A DNA stretch of 64,000 bases from an uncultured Chryseobacterium sp. (lineage in GTDB: Bacteria; Bacteroidota; Bacteroidia; Flavobacteriales; Weeksellaceae). The notes under the pieces are model-generated. The model saw nothing but the letters and a program-made list of their open reading frames with translations. It had not been told where the DNA came from and did no database searches. Shown one piece after another: positions 1 through 8,539 of the stretch; position 1 is the first letter of the stretch; the number at the start of each line of letters is the position of its first letter. A program made the position numbers and the translations under genes. The stretch is taken from positions 8,956 through 72,955 of the forward strand of contig CAJYWN010000010.1 of the NCBI GenBank assembly GCA_913778275.1. The letters run 5' to 3'.

Positions 1-954
1 CTTCAGTCCGAGAGAGAAAAATTATTAAATCTTGAAACCGAACTTCATCATCGGGTGGTAGGCCAGGATGAGGCCATCACAGCGGTTGCAGATGCTATCC
101 GAAGAAACAGAGCGGGATTGAGCGACGATAAAAAGCCTATCGGCTCGTTCTTATTCTTAGGAACGACCGGTGTCGGGAAAACAGAGCTGGCAAAAGCGTT
201 GGCAGAGTTTTTATTCGACGATGAAAACAATATGACCAGAATTGATATGAGTGAATATCAGGAAAGGCACAGTGTATCCAGACTTGTAGGAGCGCCTCCG
301 GGATATGTTGGATATGATGAAGGCGGTCAGCTTACGGAAGCGGTGAGAAGAAGACCTTATTCGGTGGTACTTTTAGATGAAATTGAAAAAGCCCACCCGG
401 ATGTTTTCAATACCTTATTGCAGGTTCTGGATGATGGTCGTTTAACGGATAACAAAGGAAGAGTGGTGAATTTTAAAAATTCAATCATTATCATGACCTC
501 GAATTTAGGTTCGCACTTAATTCAGGAGAATTTTGAACATATTACCGATGAAAACCAAGATGAGATTGTCGATAAAACCAAAGATGAGGTTTTCGATTTG
601 TTAAAGCAGACCTTACGTCCGGAATTTCTGAACAGAATTGATGAGGTGGTATTATTCCAGCCGTTAAGAAAAAAAGAAATCGGAAAAATTGTTCAGTATC
701 AGCTGAGAGGATTTAATGATATGCTCTCAAAACGAAACATCATTATGACCGCCACTCAGGATGCTGTGGATTATCTGATGAACAAAGGGTATGATCCTGT
801 ATTCGGTGCAAGGCCGTTAAAAAGAGTGATTCAGCAGGAAGTGCTTAATAAGCTTTCAAGAGAAATTCTTGCAGGCAATGTAAATGACGGCGACAGAATT
901 ACGCTGGATTATTTTGAGGAGACAGGCCTTGTTTTCAGGCCTACAGAATTATAA
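1..954 (+). CDS. clpB: ATP-dependent chaperone ClpB, C-terminal part (5' end outside window)
   Basis: C-terminal third of a Hsp100 disaggregase that works with DnaK to pull apart aggregated proteins in the cytoplasm. The frame is open from base 1, so the gene begins upstream of the window; the GTG at 55 is an internal Val codon (RVVGQDEA), not a start. Visible are the second AAA+ domain with Walker [10 protein letters not shown] (about 160-186), the pore-loop motif GYVGYDEGG, Walker [14 protein letters not shown], sensor-1 TSNLGS, and the D2 small domain with GARPLKR. The layout and the linker before the D2 domain fit ClpB better than ClpC or ClpA. A hairpin terminator follows the stop codon. 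Confidence 0.93.
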   Translation, partial: LQSEREKLLNLETELHHRVVGQDEAITAVADAIRRNRAGLSDDKKPIGSFLFLGTTGVGKTELAKALAEFLFDDENNMTRIDMSEYQERHSVSRLVGAPPGYVGYDEGGQLTEAVRRRPYSVVLLDEIEKAHPDVFNTLLQVLDDGRLTDNKGRVVNFKNSIIIMTSNLGSHLIQENFEHITDENQDEIVDKTKDEVFDLLKQTLRPEFLNRIDEVVLFQPLRKKEIGKIVQYQLRGFNDMLSKRNIIMTATQDAVDYLMNKGYDPVFGARPLKRVIQQEVLNKLSREILAGNVNDGDRITLDYFEETGLVFRPTEL

Positions 955-987
955 GTAGTTTTTTTCATATATATTATTTTTGTAAGT

Positions 988-1020
988 AAGTGCTGTAGAT
1001 GATTTCTGCAGCACTTATTT
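988..1020 (+). terminator. Rho-independent terminator of clpB
   Basis: A 12-bp stem (AAGTGCTGTAGA at 988-999 pairing with TCTGCAGCACTT at 1005-1016, one G-U) is followed by a T-rich tail. It lies 34 bases after the clpB stop. Confidence 0.75.
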
Positions 1021-1161
1021 TATTGCAGGGCGTCCCGTAAGATTTAAACTTAAATTGGCAATCCGTAAAATCCCTGAAAATAAACAGGAAAAAAACCATG
1101 TCGCGGCAATGTGATTTTTTGCGAACTTTGCATTATCAACTAACATTATAAAACTAGCTTT

Positions 1162-1701
1162 ATGGAAACACAATCTACCTCCGAACCTGGAACCCTGGAC
1201 CTTAATCTGCCGCCAAATACCATGGCTCAAAATCTTATCCAGAACCTTGTGAATAATTACAGAAACAATCAGTTGATATCTGTAAAGGATAAAATGGGAA
1301 TAGATGATGCACATTCTATCCATTTTGATCTCGCAACGCTGAAAAAATTTATTGCCGATATCGAGACATTAGCATCTGCAAACAATCCTGAAACCAATCC
1401 TGAAGATTTGGGAATCCGTTTTTATTATGCGGCTTATCCAAAAGTTGCTAACTGGGATGTAATGAATGGTATGCCGATCGGAACAGAATACGCTGAAAAG
1501 CATACGTTGGTAATGATTCCTACGATAAAAAGACGGGATGAGAACGGAGAAATGCTGAGCTACGATTTTAATCCAATGAATGGAACCGGAGAAATGCTGG
1601 CAATGGCTTCCGCAAGAAACGCAGGTGCAGGGTGTGATGTCGTTTGCCAGAATCACGGTGCTCTCATACCGCCGGATAGTACAAAAACTGAATTATTTTA
1701 A
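1162..1701 (+). CDS. Hypothetical protein, 179 aa
   Basis: Not recognised. It is a soluble protein with no signal peptide or membrane segment. The N-terminal 30 residues are Ser/Thr/Pro-rich and probably disordered; the rest looks globular, with alternating hydrophobic strands (for example IRFYYAAYP and HTLVMIPTI). The C-terminal part has two Cys close together (GAGCDVVCQNHGAL), which could bind metal or form a disulfide. It stands between the clpB terminator and a membrane protein gene 29 bp downstream, so it may be the first gene of the transcript that carries the two-component system. The start is the only ATG preceded by a suitable AT-rich leader. Confidence 0.7.
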   Translation: METQSTSEPGTLDLNLPPNTMAQNLIQNLVNNYRNNQLISVKDKMGIDDAHSIHFDLATLKKFIADIETLASANNPETNPEDLGIRFYYAAYPKVANWDVMNGMPIGTEYAEKHTLVMIPTIKRRDENGEMLSYDFNPMNGTGEMLAMASARNAGAGCDVVCQNHGALIPPDSTKTELF

Positions 1702-1730
1702 TAAACAAAAAGCATTTAATAGTAGGCACA

Positions 1731-2378
1731 ATGAGTGATTTCCAAAGAATAGCATTCGAATTTATGTATTGGGCAGAAGGTGTTGCAGCTGCTGTCTCTC
1801 TTATTTTTTATAGTAGAATAAAAGATAAATATTGGAAATACTTTGTGTTTTATCTTATTTTTATTTTTGTAAGTGAAAGCATCGGCCGGTGGGGAAATCT
1901 CTTTTTTGACTATAATAAACAGGCTTTTTACAATTATTTTGTAATTCCTGTTCAGTTCATATTTTTCTACTGGCTGTACGCTGCAAGATCTTTTAAAAGA
2001 ATAAATCTTTTTTTCATTCTCTCCTCCGTTTACCTGCTTTCATTTATTCCAAGCGAATTTTTATATTCCACCAATAAGGTCATGTTTTCTCTCAATTATA
2101 CATTGGGATGTCTTATTTTGATGATTCTTGTAATCATGGAATATTATAAACAGATTAATGACTCTGATATCCTTAATTTCGACAAAAACAGAATGTTTTA
2201 TATTAATCTCGGGGTGACACTGTTTTATATTGGAACTTTGCCGTTTTGGACCTTTCTGGAACTGATCAAGCAATATCGTGAAATTTTTAATATTTACTTT
2301 GCTTATTTTCTGATTTCAGGAATTATTATGTATGTATTGTTTTCAATTTCAATGATATGGGGAAAACAGAGCTCCTGA
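1731..2378 (+). CDS. Integral membrane protein of unknown function, upstream of a histidine kinase
   Basis: 215 residues with about six hydrophobic segments, for example around residues 10-28, 34-52, 68-85, 90-108, 118-138 and 190-210. No catalytic motif was recognised. Its 3' end overlaps the start of the histidine kinase gene by 22 bp in another frame, which implies translational coupling. The kinase has only one membrane helix and no evident sensor domain, so this protein may be its sensing partner; that is inference from gene order. It may otherwise be a multi-TM protein unrelated to signalling. Confidence 0.75.
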   Translation: MSDFQRIAFEFMYWAEGVAAAVSLIFYSRIKDKYWKYFVFYLIFIFVSESIGRWGNLFFDYNKQAFYNYFVIPVQFIFFYWLYAARSFKRINLFFILSSVYLLSFIPSEFLYSTNKVMFSLNYTLGCLILMILVIMEYYKQINDSDILNFDKNRMFYINLGVTLFYIGTLPFWTFLELIKQYREIFNIYFAYFLISGIIMYVLFSISMIWGKQSS

Positions 2379-3142
2379 TCACAATTATCTTATTCAACAT
2401 GTTTTTCGTGTTGTTTGTAACTGCTGTAATGATGTACATCCGCAAATACAGGCAGCGGAAAAAGGAATATCTGCATGAAATTGAGGTGAAAAATGAAATT
2501 CACAAACGTGAGCTTTTGGCAACACAATTGGAAATTCAGCAGGCAACCATGCAGCAGATCGGCCGTGAACTGCATGATAATATAGGGCAGAAGCTTACCC
2601 TCGTAAGTCTCTACACACAGCAGCTACTGTATGAAAACAAAGTTCCCGAAGTCAGTGAAAGAATTGATCAGGTTTCGCAGATCATCAACCAGTCTTTGCA
2701 GGATCTCAGGAGCCTTTCAAAAACATTGACTGATGATAAGATCAATCAGAAGGAAATTGTAACTTTAATTCAGGAAGAGGTTGACAATACCAATGCTTTT
2801 AAAAAATGCAAAGTATCGTTTAAATGCAATTTCAGGCAGCTTGATTTGGGATTTGCCCACAAAAATGTGTTGCTGAGAATTACACAGGAATTTATCCAGA
2901 ACAGTATAAAACACTCCAACTGTAAAAACATTTTTATTACCCTGAACACTTCCGATGAAACACTTTGGGAGCTGAACATAAAGGACGACGGAATCGGCTT
3001 CGACCAGTCGAAAATCAAATCAAACGGTATCGGGCTTACCAATATGAAAAACAGAGCCGAAATCATAGGTGCCGATTTCTGTTTTGAAAGCAGGGAAAAT
3101 TTTGGGACTACACTCAATATTATTTTAAAGAAACAGTCATGA
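2357..3142 (+). CDS. Sensor histidine kinase, NarL/DegS-type (HisKA_3 + HATPase_c)
   Basis: 261 residues. One N-terminal membrane helix (about 6-27) is followed by a short coiled-coil linker, the dimerisation and phospho-acceptor H box (GRELHDNIGQKL, about 70-82) and an ATP-binding domain with N box (EFIQNSIKHS), G1 (DDGIGFD) and G2 (NGIGLTNM). This is the architecture of kinases that phosphorylate LuxR-type response regulators. It has no periplasmic sensor domain. The stop overlaps the start of the response-regulator gene (ATGA, 4 bp), so the two are an obligate pair. The signal sensed is unknown. Confidence 0.92.
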   Translation: MGKTELLITIILFNMFFVLFVTAVMMYIRKYRQRKKEYLHEIEVKNEIHKRELLATQLEIQQATMQQIGRELHDNIGQKLTLVSLYTQQLLYENKVPEVSERIDQVSQIINQSLQDLRSLSKTLTDDKINQKEIVTLIQEEVDNTNAFKKCKVSFKCNFRQLDLGFAHKNVLLRITQEFIQNSIKHSNCKNIFITLNTSDETLWELNIKDDGIGFDQSKIKSNGIGLTNMKNRAEIIGADFCFESRENFGTTLNIILKKQS

Positions 3143-3777
3143 AAAAGACAATAGTGATCGTTGATGATCACATACTCATTGCAAAAGCATTAGAAGGAAT
3201 CATTGACAATTTTGAGGAATTTGAAGTGATCTATGTGGCGGAAAACGGGAAAGATCTTATTCAGAAATTTGAGAACAATAACAGGATTCCGGATATTATT
3301 TTAATGGATATCAGCATGCCGATCATGGATGGTTTCGAAACTGTTCTTTGGCTTAGGGAAAACCATCCCGGTATCAAAGTAATGGCTTTAAGCATGCAGG
3401 GTGATGATAAAAGTGTCATTAAAATGATCAAGAACGGCGCAAGAGGATATCTGTTGAAAAATACGCATCCGAAAGAACTTGAAAATGCCCTCATGAGACT
3501 GAATGCCGAAGGATTTTTTTATCCGGACTGGGCTTCAAAGATCATTTTCTCCAATATGAATAATGATGAATCGTCAAACAGCGTTAAGATTTCAGACCGG
3601 GAAAAAGAATTCCTGAAGTACACGGTTACAGAGCTTAGCTATAAAGAAATCGCAGATAAAATGTGCTGCAGCCCGAGAACGGTGGAAAGCTACAGGGATC
3701 AGCTTTGTGATAAGCTCGACCTCAAAACGCGTGTTGGATTGGCGGTTTTTGCCATTAAAAACGGTTTTGCGGGTTAA
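3139..3777 (+). CDS. Response regulator, NarL/FixJ family (receiver + LuxR HTH)
   Basis: 212 residues. The N-terminal receiver domain has the acidic pair (VDDH) and the phospho-acceptor Asp in ILMDISMPIMDG (about residue 55), with the conserved Lys in GYLLKNTHP. The C-terminal LuxR-type helix-turn-helix (about 150-205) contains LSYKEIADKM and SPRTVESYRDQL. It is translated from an ATG overlapping the kinase stop codon. It probably activates genes not visible here. The downstream M43 protease gene is separated by about 190 bp of AT-rich DNA and may or may not be a target. Confidence 0.93.
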   Translation: MKKTIVIVDDHILIAKALEGIIDNFEEFEVIYVAENGKDLIQKFENNNRIPDIILMDISMPIMDGFETVLWLRENHPGIKVMALSMQGDDKSVIKMIKNGARGYLLKNTHPKELENALMRLNAEGFFYPDWASKIIFSNMNNDESSNSVKISDREKEFLKYTVTELSYKEIADKMCCSPRTVESYRDQLCDKLDLKTRVGLAVFAIKNGFAG

Positions 3778-3967
3778 AGCTAGGTAATAATAAAACTTAA
3801 ATTAAAGTATTTTTTAGGTAATAAAATACTGTTTGTATTAATATATTATCATGTTATTGTTAAAAATGTTATTGATTGAATAATAAAATTAAGTAACATG
3901 TTAGTGAAATACTTGCAGGGTAACTCTGAATTTTTTAATTTCATTCTCTGTAACAAAATATATGTAT

Positions 3968-4960
3968 ATGAAAAAACTACTATTCGGAGTTCTTATGCTG
4001 AGCTTCCTGTCCTGTAACAGCGACAACATTACCAACCAAACTGAAGAATCAGTAAGCAACACAGAAAACTTAGGAGGATCTGCCTTGAAAAGAGGATGTC
4101 CGTCTGAAGAAATCAGAAGGTCTGCTCTCCAGAAAAGCGCCGAACTAAGGCAGAAATATTCTGAGCTCGAAGCCAGTACAGAAAAATTTGCAGTTGATCT
4201 TAAATTGGGAAAAGTTCTTTCCGATGGAACTGTTGAAATTCCCGTAGTGGTAAATGTTTTATACAGAACCTCTTCTGAAAATATTTCCGCTGCCCGGATT
4301 GCAGAGCAGATTGCTGTTTTGAATGCAGATTACGGAGGTACAAACAGTGATGCTTCCAAAATTCCTACTGCTTTCCAGAGCATAAAAGCCGGAGATGTAA
4401 AAGTAAGATTCAGGCTTGCAAATACCGTAAGAAAATCTACTAACAAAACAAGCTGGAGTACAAATGATGCAATGAAAAGAGCTTCCAGCGGCGGAATTGA
4501 CGCTACGAGCCCGGCCAATTATCTTAATATCTGGGTAGTAGGAAGTATGGGGCAAATTCTTGGATATGCTACATTCCCTGAATCTTCAGGACAATGGTAT
4601 GACGGGGTCGTTATCGCTGCTCCTTATTTTGGTAAAACAGGGGCTTCAGCACCTTTTAATCAGGGAAGAACTGCTACTCATGAAGTGGGGCACTATCTTA
4701 ATCTAAGACACATCTGGGGAGATGCCAACTGCGGAAATGATCTCGTAGCCGATACCCCTACTCAAACAGGCCCGAACTCTGGAAAGCCAAGCTATCCTAT
4801 GTATAATACTTGTGGCGGCGTACAAAGATCTGTAATGTTCATGAATTATATGGATTATGTAGATGATGCAGCCATGTTTATGTTCTCTGCAGGACAAAGA
4901 ACAAGAATGCAGTCTGTGGTTGCTTCATCAGGAGCAAGGTCCGGACTAAGATTATATTGA
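3968..4960 (+). CDS. Secreted M43 (pappalysin/cytophagalysin) zinc metalloprotease, probable lipoprotein
   Basis: 330 residues from the ATG at 3968; another ATG lies two codons upstream at 3962. A signal sequence (MKKLLFGVLML) ends at a lipobox-like FLSC, so the mature protein is probably lipid-anchored in the cell envelope. The zinc site is HEVGHYLNLRH followed by IWGD, the cytophagalysin variant with Asn in place of the usual Gly at position 8 of HExxHxxGxxH. The Met-turn region is MNYMDYVDDAAMFMFSAGQ. The Cys residues around the active site match family disulfides. No T9SS C-terminal domain is visible. Role: extracellular or surface proteolysis. Confidence 0.88.
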   Translation: MKKLLFGVLMLSFLSCNSDNITNQTEESVSNTENLGGSALKRGCPSEEIRRSALQKSAELRQKYSELEASTEKFAVDLKLGKVLSDGTVEIPVVVNVLYRTSSENISAARIAEQIAVLNADYGGTNSDASKIPTAFQSIKAGDVKVRFRLANTVRKSTNKTSWSTNDAMKRASSGGIDATSPANYLNIWVVGSMGQILGYATFPESSGQWYDGVVIAAPYFGKTGASAPFNQGRTATHEVGHYLNLRHIWGDANCGNDLVADTPTQTGPNSGKPSYPMYNTCGGVQRSVMFMNYMDYVDDAAMFMFSAGQRTRMQSVVASSGARSGLRLY

Positions 4961-4982
4961 TACACTTTTTTATTAAATACGA

Positions 4983-5017
4983 AAGTCCGGCTGTTTCAGG
5001 ATGAAACAGCCGGACTT
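4983..5017. terminator. Bidirectional terminator between convergent genes
   Basis: A perfect 16-bp inverted repeat (4983-4998 and 5002-5017, 3-nt loop GGA), with T-rich sequence on the plus-strand side. It sits between the M43 protease gene and the oppositely oriented M1 peptidase gene. Confidence 0.85.
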
Positions 5018-5020
5018 GTT

Positions 5021-6883
5021 TTATAGCATTTTCTTATTATCGTCAGGCGTATAATCCATAAAAATTCCGCCGTCAATATTCACCGATTTCACCTTTTTGG
5101 TAATAGGAATGGTGAGCATTGTCTGCCGTTGATCCTTTTCCCAGACAGACGGGGAGAAATGAAGTTTTTCCGTCGTTCCGTCTTCATAGCTGAGCTCTGC
5201 TTCAAAAGGAATCGCAAAACCGCCCACATTATCTATGTTTACCGTTAAAAGATCGTTCATCTGGCTGGCTCCGGCTATTTTGAGATCAATATAATGATTT
5301 GTGTAAAACCAGTTATTGAAAAACCAGTTCAGATTTTTGCCTGAACCTGTATTCATAGAGTAAAAATAATCCCACGGAACAGGATGTTTTCCATTCCAGT
5401 TATTCATATAATGATGAAGCGCCTTTTTAAAAAGATCATCACCCAGGTAATCCTTTAAAGCAAGGTAAGATAATGAAGCTTTCACATAAGAATTGTTGCC
5501 GTATCCTGCACCGCTTACCTGAGTGCTCATCGTAATAATGGGCTGATCCTGCTCTGCAGAAGGATCATTGATCCATTTTTTTACCCTGAAATTTTTATAA
5601 AATTCTTTGGCCTTCGCTTCGCCGTTTTCATCCATCCCGATAAGATATTCCAGTGTTGTCGCCCATCCTTCATCCATGAAAGCATACCTTGTTTCGTTGA
5701 TTCCCATATAAAAAGGAAAATAAGTATGAGCAATTTCGTGATCTGCTGTTAATCTTGCATCCTGAAAATCATCAGGAATACTGGTATCGTTAATCATCAT
5801 CGGATATTCCATATCGGCATATCCCTGAATGGCCGTCATTACATTATAAGGATATTCCACTCCTGGCCAGTTTTTGGAAAACCAGTCCAGGTTGTAGCGC
5901 ATCCATTCTACGTAATGCTCAAAATCTTTGGCTTCGGGTCCGTAAGCTGCCTGTACGCTGGCTCTTTTGGTTTTCAGCTGCACGCTTGAAGCATCCCATG
6001 CATAATGGTTGCTCAGCGCAAAACAGAAATCCGTAATATGATTGGCTTTAAATTTCCATACGTTCCATTTGTTTTGCTTCGTAACCTTGCCGGATTTCAT
6101 TTCTTGCGACGTGGCCACATGAATTACCTTGTCACTTTTTAAAGAAGTTCTGAATCTTTTTAAATATTCCGCCTGAAGAACAGCTTCAGGATTCAGGAAA
6201 TCCCCGGTTGCCCAAACCACATAATTCTTTGGCGCAGTGATGGCAAAACTATAATCATTAAAATCATTGTAAAACTCCTGCCTGTCGGAATGCGGGAGCA
6301 TATCCCATCCGTTGTAGTCATCGTACACGGATATCCTTGGAAAAGAATATGCAACATAGAAAGTTTCCGGATCAATCTGACCCTCCCTTCCGCTCTCTAC
6401 CGATAACGGGTATTCCCATTCGATCTTTATTTCAGCCTTGGCCTTAGATTTTAAAACGGAATTTAGCTTTACCTTTTCTACAGTTCCCCAATTCTCACTG
6501 TTGACAGCATACTTTTCACCATTTACAACAAACGATTTAATATGCAGTCCCGATGTTAAAAAATCTTTGGAAACCAATCCCGATCTTGGAGCCTGAGGTT
6601 TATGCAAATTATTTACAAACCGAATAGCAAGCTCAGAAAGATTATCAGGACTGTTATTGCTGTAAAGAATGGTTTCTTTCCCGGAAACAATTTTCGAATT
6701 GGCGTCCACTTTTACCTCCACATTATACATTCCTTTATTTTGCCAGTAATTTTTTCCCGGCGCACCGGATAAATCCCGGCTACCGTTTGCGTATGCTTTC
6801 TTAATATTTCTCGGCATATACAGTTCCTGAGCGGAAAATTGCCATGAGGCTAAAAGCAATAAACTCAAAACCAATCTTTTCAT
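5021..6883 (-). CDS. M1 family metallopeptidase (gluzincin aminopeptidase-like), secreted
   Basis: 620 residues with an N-terminal signal peptide ending near SAQ. The N-terminal beta domain of M1 peptidases is followed by the catalytic domain. The zinc motif HEIAH lies near residue 380, with the third ligand Glu in MDEGWATTLEY about 20 residues on. The exopeptidase substrate motif usually written GxMEN appears as ADMEYPMM, a common Bacteroidetes variant. A C-terminal beta-sandwich follows. It probably trims oligopeptides in the periplasm or outside the cell. It is convergent with the M43 protease gene and separated from it by a shared terminator, so the two are independently transcribed. Confidence 0.88.
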   Translation of the reverse strand: MKRLVLSLLLLASWQFSAQELYMPRNIKKAYANGSRDLSGAPGKNYWQNKGMYNVEVKVDANSKIVSGKETILYSNNSPDNLSELAIRFVNNLHKPQAPRSGLVSKDFLTSGLHIKSFVVNGEKYAVNSENWGTVEKVKLNSVLKSKAKAEIKIEWEYPLSVESGREGQIDPETFYVAYSFPRISVYDDYNGWDMLPHSDRQEFYNDFNDYSFAITAPKNYVVWATGDFLNPEAVLQAEYLKRFRTSLKSDKVIHVATSQEMKSGKVTKQNKWNVWKFKANHITDFCFALSNHYAWDASSVQLKTKRASVQAAYGPEAKDFEHYVEWMRYNLDWFSKNWPGVEYPYNVMTAIQGYADMEYPMMINDTSIPDDFQDARLTADHEIAHTYFPFYMGINETRYAFMDEGWATTLEYLIGMDENGEAKAKEFYKNFRVKKWINDPSAEQDQPIITMSTQVSGAGYGNNSYVKASLSYLALKDYLGDDLFKKALHHYMNNWNGKHPVPWDYFYSMNTGSGKNLNWFFNNWFYTNHYIDLKIAGASQMNDLLTVNIDNVGGFAIPFEAELSYEDGTTEKLHFSPSVWEKDQRQTMLTIPITKKVKSVNIDGGIFMDYTPDDNKKML

Positions 6884-7161
6884 TACAGTATTTTTATAAT
6901 CAGTTTAATTTAACATAAAATTGCAAAAAATGGTAAAAATAATATCGATTTAAACTATAATCAGCAGTAATAAATCTTACCATTATTAAATGATCCTGAA
7001 TTTCCTACATTGTAGCTTCAGGATAACATGCAAAGATACGTCAATTTACTACGGATGGACAATATAGTGATGAGAATGGACAGATTTTAAACGCTATTTT
7101 TTTGTCAGCTTTTAATTCATTTTACCCTTAAATATGGCATATATGATGAAAATCATAAAAA

Positions 7162-7193
7162 TTTGGCAATAACAAAAAATCTTTTTACATTTA
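7162..7193 (+). promoter_or_regulatory. Putative promoter of the paa cluster
   Basis: A Bacteroidetes -33 box TTTG (7162-7165) lies 20 bases from a near-consensus -7 box TACATTTA (7186-7193; consensus TAnnTTTG). It is the best promoter-like pair in front of paaK. Confidence 0.5.
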
Positions 7194-7196
7194 CAC

Positions 7197-7210
7197 CTAA
7201 CAAGTGTTAG
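7197..7210. promoter_or_regulatory. Palindromic operator candidate in the paa promoter
   Basis: CTAACAAGTGTTAG is a perfect 6-bp inverted repeat with a 2-bp spacer, immediately downstream of the -7 box and 9 bp before the paaK start codon. Size and symmetry suit a TetR-family repressor such as PaaR; bound protein would cover the transcription start. No regulator gene is present in this window. Confidence 0.5.
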
Positions 7211-7219
7211 TTAGTTAAT

Positions 7220-8539
7220 ATGGATTTTTCAGTTGAATATTTAAAGCTCGAACAGTTGAGACAGCTTCAATCTGAGCGGTTGATAAAGTTGGTAGGCTAT
7301 CTTGGAGAGAAATCGGAATTTTATAGAAGAAGATTTAGTGAAGACGGAATAGTTCCACAAGATATCAGTTCGATTAAAGATATCACGAAACTTCCGATTA
7401 CTTACAAGCAGGATTTGAGAAATCATTATCCGTTCGGATTGTTTACCGTTCCGAAAAATGAACTGCAGAGAATTCACTGTTCAAGCGGTACCACTGGCAA
7501 GCCAACGGTAGTGGGATATACAAAAGAAGATATTGATGTATTCAGCGAAGTCGTAGCAAGATCTTTGAATGCCGCGGGAGCAAAGCCGGGAATGCAGCTG
7601 CATAATGCCTATGGCTACGGAATTTTTACAGGAGGGCTTGGCCTTCACTACGGAGCAGAAAAATTAGGAATGAGTGTTCTTCCTATCTCCGGAGGAATGA
7701 CGGCAAGACAGGTAGATTTGATTATGGATTTTAAACCGGAAGTAATCTGCTGTTCACCATCTTATGCCTTGACCATTGCCGATGAATTTGCCAATCGCGG
7801 AATTGCTGCTGATGAAATAAGTTTAAAGTATGCTGTGTTAGGTTCAGAACCGTGGACAGAAATTATCAGACATCATATTGAGGAAAGATTAGGTGTTCAT
7901 GCTACTAATATTTATGGATTAAGCGAAATTATCGGTCCCGGAGTTTCGATGGAAGATTTTGAGGAAAAAGGAGGCTCCTATATCTGGGAAGATCATTTTT
8001 ACCCCGAAATTTTAGATCCGGTTACCAAACAGCCGGTTCCGTTTGGAGAAGAAGGGGTATTGGTGATTACGACTTTAACCAAGAAAGCAATGCCGCTTCT
8101 TCGCTATTGGACGAATGATATTACCAGTCTTTATTATGACGAAAGCGGTAAAAGAACCATGGTGAAAATGAGGCCTATTCTCGGAAGAGCTGATGATATG
8201 CTGATTGTAAGAGGGGTAAATGTCTATCCCAGCCAGATTGAAGAAGCATTCTCCCACGTAAAGGGAGTGGTCCCGAATTATTATTTAACTCCGGTTGAAA
8301 AAGAACAGATGTGTGTGGCACTGGATATTGATGTGGAAATTGATGATGAACTCGTTGCAGCAGAAAACCTAATTCAAAATACCGATGATTATGTTATTTT
8401 TGTAGGAAACTTTGCAAAAAATATAGAAAACGAAATAAAAAAACGGGTAGGAATTACCACAAGAGTGAAAATTCATGCCCAGGACAGTTTACCTAAATGT
8501 GAAGGTGGAAAAATTAATAGAATATTAAAAACAAAATGA
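7220..8539 (+). CDS. paaK: Phenylacetate-CoA ligase
   Basis: Activates phenylacetate to phenylacetyl-CoA with ATP, the entry step of the aerobic hybrid phenylacetate pathway. The 439 residues match the usual length. Visible are the adenylate-forming motif SSGTTGKPTVVGYT near residue 90, the central YGLSEIIGPGV segment, the hinge and A8 region GRADDMLIVRGVNVYPSQIE, and a C-terminal Lys in KCEGGKINRI. It is the first gene of the cluster, behind the putative promoter and operator. Its stop overlaps the start of paaE by 4 bp, which indicates cotranslation. Confidence 0.95.
   Translation: MDFSVEYLKLEQLRQLQSERLIKLVGYLGEKSEFYRRRFSEDGIVPQDISSIKDITKLPITYKQDLRNHYPFGLFTVPKNELQRIHCSSGTTGKPTVVGYTKEDIDVFSEVVARSLNAAGAKPGMQLHNAYGYGIFTGGLGLHYGAEKLGMSVLPISGGMTARQVDLIMDFKPEVICCSPSYALTIADEFANRGIAADEISLKYAVLGSEPWTEIIRHHIEERLGVHATNIYGLSEIIGPGVSMEDFEEKGGSYIWEDHFYPEILDPVTKQPVPFGEEGVLVITTLTKKAMPLLRYWTNDITSLYYDESGKRTMVKMRPILGRADDMLIVRGVNVYPSQIEEAFSHVKGVVPNYYLTPVEKEQMCVALDIDVEIDDELVAAENLIQNTDDYVIFVGNFAKNIENEIKKRVGITTRVKIHAQDSLPKCEGGKINRILKTK

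Larger units (their letters stand above)
6884..7219. other. Divergent intergenic region upstream of the M1 peptidase and the paa cluster
   Basis: 336 bp of AT-rich sequence without a gene. The right end holds the paaK promoter and operator candidates described separately. The left half must contain the M1 peptidase promoter, but no clear TAnnTTTG box was seen there. Confidence 0.6.

Noticed and set aside
160..183. Altered Walker A in ClpB (GTTGVGKT) and in ClpX (GETGTGKT) as unusual variants
   Set aside because: Both keep the GxxGxGK[T] pattern and are, as far as I know, normal for Bacteroidetes.
1015..1323. Long minus-strand frame overlapping 1162-1701
   Set aside because: It lies opposite a better gene and across the clpB terminator, with unnatural composition.
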